Assembly (NCBI RefSeq): GCF_000003605.2
Contig: NW_003126888.1
Location: 44,734 to 77,763, forward strand
Source: Saccoglossus kowalevskii
Lineage: Eukaryota > Hemichordata > Enteropneusta > Harrimaniidae
Length of the DNA: 33,030 bases
Direction: 5' to 3'
Positions within the stretch are counted from its first letter, which is position 1; each line of letters starts with the position of its first letter. A program made the position numbers and the translations under genes. This document shows positions 28,601 through 33,030 of the stretch, piece after piece. The notes under the pieces are model-generated. The model worked only from the letters and a program-made list of their open reading frames with translations, did not search any database and had not been told where the DNA came from.

Positions 28601-31236
28601 CCCAATTTTGGAGCCAACAGACAAATTTGAGTCAATTTTCAGTTTGTACAAAAAACATTTGGCTATTTTTTTCGGAATCTTCTGAAGAAAAGTTGCTGAC
28701 TATAAACGGGACTATTTTGAGAATTTATGATGAAAAGAGGGAACTGGTAGTGAAAAAGTTAAACAGGTTGTGTTCAACATAATAGTAGATTAAAGTTGGA
28801 GGGAAAATGTACGTAACTTGGGACTTGGAATTTATTTTTCAGGCACTTACATATTTTATGAGAGCTGAAAATGGTGAGTGACATCTACTTGAATAAATTT
28901 GCATAATGATGTATATGACTAAAAAAATGTTTTTCATCTGATTTTTCTCATGGATTTTCATTAGTTTCTGTCAGCCTGTAGTTTTGTTATCCGGGAATGC
29001 AGAGAGATGAAGATTGTGACCGGCAATTTCTTGGTTTAGTAATTCTATATTTGAATTTGTGCATGTCAGTGAAAAAGTTTTTCTGTATCCTGATTAGTGA
29101 CCCTGAAAGAAAACACCCAGAAGTCATACTTTGTGTCTAAATAATGTAAAGGCGATATCAGTTGGTTGAGAAAGGTGTTGTCCTGAGTGGTCGCAGACCA
29201 AGCCACTATGTAATTGATCAATTTGGACCTATCGAATTGAAGTCAGTGCAGAGCCTGTTACAGTTGGCATGGAGGCCATACTAGCTCTGAAGTCTGATGG
29301 GGCAGAAATAAATTTTGAGCCACCATGTGCGAGAGAGGATGTGTAACCCTGTGGTTCATTGATCTATTAACTCCCCAAAGAAGTGATTATTATATACAGG
29401 TGTTACAAATTCTACTTCTCTGTTGGTCCCTCCTAGTCTTTTGGCAATGAGTTTGTGTGGAAGAGTAGATATGATGTTGATTTAAAAGTGCAGTTCGGGA
29501 TTGTATAACTTCATTTATCGACCTTGGAAGGGGAGAACGATGACCCATGTTTTTGTCTCAGTAACAACAAGAAAATACAAGACTCTGAGATGGTCTGTGA
29601 CCAATTAAGCCATTTCTGACTAGTTACATGACGATCCAGATCTCAAGCAAACTCGATGGAAGCCATATCATCTCTACAAGAGTTTAATTGTCAATTCTTG
29701 CAGTGGAATTATATAAAGACCACAACGTGTGATAGAGGGGCTGTAATGTGGTGATTCACCACCATTCTCTCGAAGTGGGTATTTTGAAAATATCATTGAG
29801 GGGCCATGGGGGAAAAACCCAAAAAACAAATTTGCACCAGTCTATCTACCTTCTTGAGTATAATGTTTAAGCAATGCCAAGTAAAGTGATACCAAGCGCA
29901 GGATGACTGAAATTAATCGTGGTATCCCACTGAAATGGCATCCTAGTGTTGCAATGCAACACTGCTGTCGTGGCTGAGGATTTTATTTGAAATAGAAGAC
30001 TAGTCAAAACACAGGGGATTCCAGACATATATAATTCTAAAAAGTAAAGTGACATAAACTGGGCAACAAAGCAATGCAGTTTCAATTATTATATTTTTTT
30101 TAATAGTAAATTTAGTAGATCTACTTAATTAATATTCCGCTTAAAAAATTGAAGTGAGACAACTTTCCTGAACAATTATCCTGAAATCATCCTGATAAAG
30201 TTATGAGGCGCATAAAACGTCTTTAAATTTTTTGAAAAATGGCTGGTACAACAGAGGTTCACCGAGCAAGTGTCTCAGAAACGGATAATATGGAGCTGGT
30301 AGCAAACAAAGAAATTTGGATCAACATGTTCAATTTGACATACGATAAAATTAATCTGACACTATCTATCTGCTTCTCCACCTAGAAAGTGAGCTTCGCT
30401 ACCTGATAGGTAGACTGGGCAGTCGGGGCGATTAATTTGCTTTTGTAGTTTAATTAAAATAAAAAAAAATCGTGAAATGGAGGTGTTAGCGCGAAATCCC
30501 CTGTAACTGCGAAATCACCCCGACTGGTTTATTCTGCATGGCCCTCTATCGACACTGCAGGAACCCGTTGATTTTTCAACGGGTAATTATGTTAAACAGT
30601 GTTCTAATTGACAATCATCTACGCCAATCACAACGTCTCTTCAACTGACCTCTGACCGAAAAGACGTTGGCTGATTGTAGCAGCCGATTTTTTTTAATTT
30701 TTCAACTAGTACGAGTTATTTTTTTACACATTGTGATGAATTAGAAACGACGACTACGACAAACTCAAATTTCAATGTGCCGCCATGTTGTGTCTGCAGT
30801 GTGACCTATACCATGTTGACCTTATTATGCACGTATTTCCGCGCCCACCTCATTATAATATGTGCATTATGAATATTTAATAGCAATGAATTTCCTGCAG
30901 AATAAACCAGTCAAGGTGATTTTGCACTAACACCTCCATTTTGCAAATTTTTTTATTTTATTTAAACTTCAAAAACAAATCAATCGCCCCGACTGTGCCA
31001 GTCTACCTGTTAGGCTATTAAAGTTGATGGTATGTAACATATCAATCAATCAATTGATAATTATATTATCTACGACATAAACATTTTCTTTCTGTGTTTC
31101 AGTGGACCCCAACTTCTATAGCATGAATTTATTAATGCTGGCTAAAACTTATATAAAACTAAACGACAATAAGATGGCACTGCTCTATCTGACCAAAACT
31201 TTGGACTATGCAGAGAAAACGGAAGAGGACCAGAAG
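10593..31236 (+). CDS. RMDN1: RMDN1-like gene (regulator of microtubule dynamics protein 1), 8 exons, 3' end missing
   Basis: Eight exons join in phase to 297 codons: 10593-10691, 13406-13514, 17178-17461, 21574-21663, 23935-23990, 28260-28347, 28843-28873 and 31103-31236. RMDN1 is a TPR-like protein reported at mitochondria and at microtubules or spindle poles; its molecular action is poorly defined. Residues 1-33 are basic and aromatic, like a mitochondrial targeting peptide. Residues 49-62 form a short hydrophobic segment, followed by a Pro/Glu linker (66-82). From about 83 the helical TPR-like region begins, with family hallmarks DELLWRLARAARD (114-126), HKWYAICISDVGDYEG, KAIELNPSDATSIHLMG, FAEMPWYQQKIA and VDPNFYSMNLLMLAKTY. 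Human RMDN1 has 314 residues, so roughly the last 15-25 residues and the stop are missing. The long extra N-terminal region of RMDN2/RMDN3 is absent, which favours RMDN1. Confidence 0.92.
10879..11050 (+). mobile_element. GCGGCTTCTATTA-rich MITE, copy A
   Basis: About 172 bp, ends CTGTAAAATCTGCATTAGAAG and, inverted, CTAAAATCTGTACTAGAAGC. It is shared with 4739-4922 in the opposite orientation, including a central GAGCATCTACACATATGAGA identical in both. In intron 1 of the RMDN1-like gene, about 190 bp after exon 1. Confidence 0.7.
11051..12138. other. Intron 1 interior, no feature recognised
   Basis: Contains a G-rich/C-rich stretch (about 11255-11480) with GGGGGAGGG and CCCCTCCCCC runs; no gene or dated repeat recognised. 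Confidence 0.45.
12139..13002. repeat. GTCCCCGTT-headed repeat array, copy 1
   Basis: Starts with a hairpin, GTCCCCGTT and AACGGGGAC around an 8-base loop (12141-12166). It ends near GAACGGGGAC (12971-12980), so the ends are also inverted. The inside is an imperfect tandem of about 322 bp units, for example AGAATTCAGTTCTGGATC near 12312 and again near 12633, with repeated TTTTGTTCAAA and GGCCATTTTGTTTT blocks. In intron 1 of the RMDN1-like gene. Short ORFs here are repeat shadows. Confidence 0.7.
13406..13514 (+). CDS. RMDN1: RMDN1-like exon 2: hydrophobic segment
   Basis: 109 bp, acceptor ATTTTCTTCTTGAAG, donor CCAG/GTAAGA. It enters in phase 0 (matching exon 1) and leaves in phase 1 (matching exon 3). 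It encodes residues 34-69, with basic residues followed by ILFPAAPLLSLSFWGSAPPE, in the same place as the short hydrophobic stretch near the N terminus of vertebrate RMDN1. An alternative acceptor CAG at 13410-13412 would break the frame. The exon continues smoothly into the PEPEPDPE linker of exon 3. Confidence 0.75.
13515..15276. other. Intron 2, left part, no gene seen
   Basis: Contains two copies of TTGCCAGTCCAAAA-like sequence (near 14092 and 14200), perhaps parts of an unclassified repeat, and an ATGATATCGATATTTATATCAT hairpin-like stretch near 14680. Short ORFs are not supported. Confidence 0.45.
15277..15411. mobile_element. Short GC-rich inverted-repeat element, copy 2
   Basis: 135 bp with ends TTTAAAGCGCGGTGGTTGTC and, inverted, TTTAAAGGGCGGCAGTCGTT, the same terminal pattern as the element at 522-650. 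Flanks read TTTAAA, consistent with a TTAA-type target. In intron 2 of the RMDN1-like gene. Confidence 0.6.
16200..16644. mobile_element. Inverted-repeat element with hairpin ends
   Basis: 445 bp bounded by perfect 21 bp inverted repeats GGTAGTTTGCTACCATTAAA(A) at 16200-16220 and 16624-16644. Each end itself folds (GGTAG TTTG CTACC). The interior is AT-rich without coding capacity. In intron 2 of the RMDN1-like gene. Confidence 0.7.
17178..17461 (+). CDS. RMDN1: RMDN1-like exon 3: start of the TPR-like region
   Basis: 284 bp after a strong acceptor (CTTTTCCTGCATTTTTAG), ending at AAG/GTAATG; phase 1 in, phase 0 out. It encodes residues 70-164, with the linker KTPEPEPDPE, then HTADVLYDANNTKELYDLL, LLWRLARAARDLAQLS and EALAHAKKALDANDGNFACH, all close to the RMDN family pattern. 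The frame stays open upstream to an ATG at 17099, but that stretch is better read as the end of intron 2. Confidence 0.94.
17462..19040. other. Intron 3, left part, no gene seen
   Basis: Several 60-96 codon ORFs on both strands (17469-18868) carry no family pattern. Only the hairpin at 18616 stands out. Confidence 0.45.
18616..18642. repeat. Hairpin GGATATTGTT / AACAATATCC
   Basis: Perfect 10 bp arms around a 7-base loop, with weaker pairing outward (TTTGTAGTG and CACAAAT). It sits in the middle of an otherwise featureless stretch, 17747-19040, of intron 3. Confidence 0.4.
19041..19300. repeat. Degraded head of the GTCCCCGTT repeat
   Basis: Begins TTAGTCCTTGTTCTAACGCA and carries the GTCGGAAACAGGG and GTTCGTTCGTCTGTCTG features of the copy at 31969, then decays. 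It ends near the TTAA-type element at 19305. No tandem array is visible. Confidence 0.45.
19305..19746 (+). mobile_element. TTAA-type MITE (CCTTTTCACCACCAG), copy a, interrupted
   Basis: Flanks TCAA and TTAA. Ends CCTTTTCACCACCAG and, inverted, CCTTTTCACCACCAG. Split at 19329-19540 by the TA-type element. Without it the copy is about 232 bp and matches 24453-24696 and the reverse complement of 28519-28762. In intron 3 of the RMDN1-like gene. Confidence 0.75.
19331..19538. mobile_element. TA-flanked MITE family 3, inserted in another repeat
   Basis: 208 bp flanked by TA. Ends CTGTAAAGGGGGTAATTATT and, inverted, CTGTAAAATGACTAATATTC, both followed by CACTGGGTTT. It interrupts the TTAA-type repeat at 19305-19746, as shown by the uninterrupted copy at 24453-24696. 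Confidence 0.72.
20045..20484 (+). repeat. tRNA-derived SINE
   Basis: The 5' part has a good RNA polymerase III A box, TAGCATAGTGG (20054-20064), and 38 bases further a B-box-like GAGTCGACCCC (20102-20112). This is the spacing of a tRNA gene, but there is no foldable intact tRNA. A body of about 330 bp follows and ends in an A-rich tail (about 20443-20484). It lies in intron 3 of the RMDN1-like gene. The exact 3' end is uncertain. Confidence 0.65.
20934..21045 (+). repeat. 17 bp minisatellite, about 6.5 units
   Basis: Consecutive units GAATCAACTTGTGGAAC, GAATCAACTTGTGGGAC, GAATCAACTAGTGAAAC, GACTAAACTTGTCAAAC, a 15 bp AAATCGACTTGGGGC, GAATTTACCTGTGTGAC and a partial unit. Units diverge from left to right. 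In intron 3 of the RMDN1-like gene. Confidence 0.75.
21062..21380. repeat. Possible unclassified interspersed repeat
   Basis: Starts near a perfect 18 bp palindrome GTTTTTTCTAGAAAAAAC (21082-21099), is GC-richer than its surroundings and ends near GGGCGCTGCGCCC (21348-21360). No second copy in the window, so the call rests on composition and structure only. Confidence 0.3.
21574..21663 (+). CDS. RMDN1: RMDN1-like exon 4
   Basis: 90 bp between TTCTGTTTCTTTCAG and CTG/GTGAGT, phase 0 at both ends, residues 165-194. It begins WYAICISDVGDYEGTKQKIA, the most conserved block of the family, and completes the HKWYAI junction with exon 3. Confidence 0.95.
21743..22069. mobile_element. GC-ended inverted-repeat element
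   Basis: 327 bp with perfect 15 bp inverted ends ATCCTCGGGGGCGGA (21743-21757 and 22055-22069). GC-rich near both ends, no long ORF. No clear target duplication. Sits 79 bp after exon 4 of the RMDN1-like gene. Confidence 0.6.
22070..23279. other. Intron 4 interior, no gene seen
   Basis: AT-rich. Short ORFs on both strands (for example 22288-22485, 22542-22778) lack recognisable motifs. Confidence 0.45.
23282..23473 (-). mobile_element. TA-flanked MITE family 2, copy 1
   Basis: 192 bp flanked by TA on both sides. Ends CTGTGGAATACTTTATTTTC and, inverted, CTGTAGAATACTTTATTTTC. Reverse-complement relative of 27829-28036. TA target duplication and a CTGTA/TACAG end suggest a Tc1/mariner-type source. 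Confidence 0.72.
23935..23990 (+). CDS. RMDN1: RMDN1-like exon 5
   Basis: 56 bp between TTTTTTCCTCCCAG and TATG/GTAAGT, phase 0 in and phase 2 out. It encodes KAIELNPSDATSIHLMGL plus two bases of the Trp codon finished by exon 6; this is the TPR-like block that follows the exon 4 motif in RMDN proteins. Confidence 0.95.
24453..24696 (+). mobile_element. TTAA-type MITE (CCTTTTCACCACCAG), copy b
   Basis: 244 bp with flanks TTGA and TTAA, uninterrupted. Contains TTTTCATCACAAATTCACAA, CCTTCAGAAGATTGGG and TTCCAGAAATATTGAAGAAT, which recur in the other two copies. piggyBac-like by its target and end sequence. In intron 5 of the RMDN1-like gene. Confidence 0.75.
25162..25464 (+). pseudogene. Decayed RecQ-type DNA helicase fragment
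   Basis: About 100 codons in one frame resemble the first part of a RecQ-family helicase domain: ALKILGY, then GRDVFVSVPTGSVKSLTF (Walker A, but with Val where the invariant Gly of GSGKS should be), then VAFMEEQVHKMMERGLKAVY (motif Ia region, usually PLVALMEDQV) and INGDG. A TGA at 25285-25287 interrupts the frame, the stretch between LGY and GRDVF is shortened, and the frame ends at TGA 25462-25464 with no DEAH box or later motifs. It lies in intron 5 of the RMDN1-like gene, on the same strand. Stand-alone RecQ-like pieces of this kind are repeated in many invertebrate genomes, so this is probably a dead repeat copy. It should not encode an active enzyme. Confidence 0.75.
25465..27828. other. 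Intron 5 interior outside the listed repeats
   Basis: Holds the inverted-repeat element at 26199; the rest is AT-rich with no recognised gene. The ORF 26815-27027 on the minus strand has no protein-like pattern. Confidence 0.45.
26199..26524. repeat. Imperfect inverted-repeat element
   Basis: 326 bp whose ends pair imperfectly over about 38 bp (GTGACATGATTCCAAGATCC and, inverted, GTGACATCATGTCAAGATCC). The sequence at its right edge (26533-26566, TGCGCGTTGCAAACCCC and GTAATGTACCTCTG) recurs at 8586-8619, so it belongs to a dispersed repeat. Confidence 0.45.
27829..28036 (+). mobile_element. TA-flanked MITE family 2, copy 2
   Basis: 208 bp flanked by TA. Ends CTGTAAAATACTTTATTTTC and, inverted, CTGTAAAATACTTTATTTTA, followed inward by AGCTGGAATTAATTTTCGCT. 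Matches 23282-23473 in opposite orientation. In intron 5 of the RMDN1-like gene. Confidence 0.72.
28260..28347 (+). CDS. RMDN1: RMDN1-like exon 6
   Basis: 88 bp between TTTCATTCTAG and GAG/GTAAAA. It completes the split Trp codon and encodes CFTFAEMPWYQQKIATVIFA and KPPESTYNE, matching the family block around the conserved FAEMPWYQ. Leaves phase 0. Confidence 0.95.
28519..28762 (-). mobile_element. TTAA-type MITE (CCTTTTCACCACCAG), copy c
   Basis: 244 bp with perfect TTAA on both sides (28519-28522, 28759-28762), in reverse orientation to copies a and b. Its interior happens to be open on the plus strand (a 122-codon frame at 28414-28782), which is not a gene. In intron 6 of the RMDN1-like gene. 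Confidence 0.78.
28843..28873 (+). CDS. RMDN1: RMDN1-like exon 7, 31 bp micro-exon
   Basis: 31 bp between TTTATTTTTCAG and AATG/GTGAGT, encoding ALTYFMRAEN plus one base of a Val codon. It bridges exon 6 (phase 0) and exon 8 (phase 1) exactly and supplies the helix that precedes VDPNFYS in the family. It is too short to find by ORF length. Confidence 0.9.
28874..30407. other. Intron 7, left part
   Basis: Contains the doubtful SINE at 29160 and a 19 bp near-perfect palindrome AGTGTTGCAATGCAACACT at 29945-29963. No gene seen. Confidence 0.45.
29160..29340 (+). repeat. Possible degraded tRNA-derived SINE
   Basis: GATATCAGTTGGTTGAGAAA resembles a tRNA D-arm/A-box head, and GGTCGCAGACCAAGCC is a weak B-box-like stretch at about the right distance. 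No clear tail or second copy in the window. Weak call. Confidence 0.25.
30408..31008. mobile_element. 601 bp foldback element with ~115-130 bp inverted arms
   Basis: Left arm 30408-30539 and right arm 30896-31008 are reverse complements at roughly 80% or better: both read AGGTAGACTGG, CAGTCGGGGCGATT, ATGGAGGTGTTAG and GACTGGTTTATTCTGCA. The left arm has an extra copy of about 20 bp that duplicates a GCGAAATC unit. The loop of about 356 bp has no recognisable gene. In intron 7 of the RMDN1-like gene, ending about 94 bp before exon 8. Confidence 0.75.
31103..31236 (+). CDS. RMDN1: RMDN1-like exon 8, last exon in the window
   Basis: 134 bp between TCTGTGTTTCAG and AAG/GTGAGA, phase 1 in and phase 0 out, residues 253-297. 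It encodes VDPNFYSMNLLMLAKTYIKL and ends in DYAEKTEEDQK, matching the C-terminal part of the family. The remaining residues and stop were not found between here and the right edge. Confidence 0.95.
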
Positions 31237-31367
31237 GTGAGATGCATATACTTTCTATAACCTGATCACCCCTCTATTGAAAGTGAACCCTCAAACCAAC
31301 TCGTTCTAAATTCAGGTCCACTGTAGAGGGGATGATGAATCTCGCATGCTTTAATAGATCAAGCTCC

Positions 31368-31689
31368 AATAGACCATTTTACGGTCACTGCGAGATCTCA
31401 CGAGTTGCCTGGAAGATGCGTGCCAATCGTCTGCCGCAAAAATCAAATGATTTGATTTTAAACTTGAATTTTGTAGCTCACAGGCTGAATTTTGACAGAG
31501 GAATATTGCATTTGAATACCATTACTTCATCGAAATTGACCATCATCAAATGTGTGCAGCCCATTATTAAGCATGGAACTATCCCCCACTAATATCGCCA
31601 CTACAACGCTATGACGTTTGTTTGCCCTGTTTTTACATTCGATTTCACGTACAATGCGAGATCACGCAGTGACCAGAAAATGGTCTATT
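31368..31689. mobile_element. Inverted-repeat element (AATAGACCATTTT ends)
   Basis: 322 bp with ends AATAGACCATTTTACGGTCA and, inverted, AATAGACCATTTTCTGGTCA, continuing to match through CTGCGNGATCTC for about 33 bp. TA lies at the outer edge on both sides. The plus-strand ORF at 31332-31592 runs through it and is not a gene. Confidence 0.68.
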
Positions 31690-31968
31690 ATGGGGCAGTG
31701 TTTACTACTGGAAATCACCTTGTTATGCAAATGACTTGATTTATTATGCCCGAAATTTGCGCTTTGACAGGTCTCTGGCAAAATACAACCACAACACATC
31801 ATTGATACAGATAAGGTGACACATGGTTGATATTGACACAGGTTGATATTGACCATTATAACACACTAGATTCAGATCCAAATTCTGTGCCATGTTATCT
31901 ACCTTTACATGGCAGGCAGGGTATCTGACAAGGATTCACAAAAGCTTATGAACACTATCAAATATTTT

Positions 31969-33030
31969 TAGTCCCCGTTCGGACGCAGTCCGATCGAAAA
32001 CAGGGACTTATGTATTGACCTCCAGGCGTGCGTGCGTCCGTTCGGACCTGTATCTTAGAAATGCCTGGACCAATCACAATCAAACTTCACACATACATCA
32101 TACATGATATTATACATAGGTTATTCAAGGTTGGCCGAATGGCGGCCATTTTTGTGCTAAAAATCATCAAAATCAAGTATTTTTCGGCTGTTTACAGATA
32201 GATTTTGTTCAAAATTGGTATATACGTTAGATATTATAGGACCTTGATGCACATCATTTTGTTTTACAATCTGATTCAAGATGGCCGAATTGCGGCCATT
32301 TTTGTGCTAAAAAATCATAAAAATCAAGCATTTCTCTGCTGTTTACAGATGGATTTTGTTCAAACTTGGTGTATACATTAGACATTATGGGACCTTGATG
32401 CAAATAATTTAGATTCAAAATTAGATTAGATTCAAAATGGCTGACTGGCGGCCATTTTGTTTTAATTTATGTGGTTCTCGTGCCATATGTCTGACTTGCT
32501 TTCATTGATTATGTTCAAATTTTAAATATTCATTATACATCATGTCATAAATATACAGATTTATTGGTTTGACGATCCTATTCAAAATGGCCAAATGGTG
32601 GCCATTTTTGTGCTAAAAAATCATCAAATATCAAGCATTTCTGGCATTTATAGATGGATTTTGTTCAAACTTGGTACATATATTAGACATTACAGGTTTC
32701 TAATGCACATCATTTATTTTTCAGATCAGATTCAAAATGGCTGTCTGGCGGCCATTTTGTTTTAATGATTGGTCTTCGAGAGCCATATCTCTTAAATGCT
32801 TTGACTGATTATATTCAAATTTTATACATTCGTTATACATCATGTTATATATATACATGTATTCAAAATGGCTGATTTTGAATGCTGTTCCAGAGCAATA
32901 TGGAAATGTCAATCATTTTAATGTTAAAAAATCATATTCCTGACATGGTTATATTCCAGCTATATTACTATAAACAAAACTATATATCTTAAATTTGATA
33001 ACTAACGGGGGCTGTGCCATGCATGGCTTG
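31969..33030. repeat. GTCCCCGTT-headed repeat array, copy 2, running to near the window edge
   Basis: Begins TAGTCCCCGTTCGGACGCAG and near the window end reads AACGGGGGC (33005-33013), the inverted end. Inside are at least five units of about 150 bp, each with TGGCGGCCATTTT-like and GATTTTGTTCAAACTTGGTA blocks (centres near 32140, 32290, 32447, 32595, 32746). It shares ATAGGACCTTGATGCAC with copy 1. Confidence 0.7.

Noticed and set aside
28414..28782. 122-codon plus-strand ORF
   Set aside because: It lies almost wholly in a three-copy TTAA-flanked MITE; the open frame is an accident of that repeat.
29160..29235. Functional tRNA gene
   Set aside because: The head is tRNA-like but no cloverleaf with acceptor stem and T-arm can be drawn; kept only as a weak SINE candidate.
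31332..31592. 86-codon plus-strand ORF after exon 8
   Set aside because: Runs through the inverted-repeat element at 31368-31689; no start context, splice sites or domain.
31237..33030. Final exon of the RMDN1-like gene in the remaining sequence
   Set aside because: No acceptor followed by a short in-frame peptide resembling the RMDN C terminus was found; the right part is filled by a repeat array.
1..33030. CRISPR array, operon or prokaryotic defence locus
   Set aside because: No regular spacers or clustered ORFs; introns, SINE and MITEs show animal nuclear DNA.

Overview
This is a window of animal nuclear DNA, AT-rich, with split genes that have GT-AG introns and a dense load of short non-autonomous transposons. 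Two conserved protein genes can be recognised. One is a glycogen-targeting subunit of protein phosphatase 1 (PPP1R3 family), carried on one uninterrupted minus-strand exon. The other is a RMDN1-like gene (regulator of microtubule dynamics protein 1), split over more than 20 kb of the plus strand. Gene content, intron style and repeat types fit an invertebrate bilaterian, but I cannot fix the phylum from sequence alone.

Layout: 1-5.3 kb is mostly repeats and unassigned AT-rich DNA, with a weak candidate for the start of a minus-strand gene (coding exons at 5334-5391 and 3451-3590). 6576-7436 holds the PPP1R3-like gene. From 10593 to beyond the right edge runs the RMDN1-like gene. I assemble eight coding exons, of 99, 109, 284, 90, 56, 88, 31 and 134 bp. 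They join in phase to 297 codons, and the last short exon with the stop lies outside the window or was not found. The first two exons are too short to appear as long ORFs. They supply a basic, mitochondrial-type N terminus and a hydrophobic segment. Because of them, the ATG at 17099 is not needed as a start.

The introns and flanks carry at least ten inverted-repeat element families. These include TA-flanked elements beginning CTGTAAA, TTAA-flanked elements beginning CCTTTCACCACCAG or CCCTTTGAGTACCAG, a short GC-rich TTTAAA-flanked family, a hAT-like element, and a 601 bp foldback element. There are also a tRNA-derived SINE, a 17 bp minisatellite and two large arrays headed by a GTCCCCGTT hairpin. 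One TTAA-type element is split by a TA-type element; an uninterrupted copy elsewhere in the window lets the insertion be read to the base. Intron 5 of the RMDN1-like gene contains a decayed RecQ-type helicase fragment.

I see no operon-like or defence-system arrangement. The two recognised genes have no evident functional link (glycogen metabolism control; a mitochondrial or microtubule-associated TPR protein). The most informative features are the rebuilt RMDN1 gene model and the layered repeat history.
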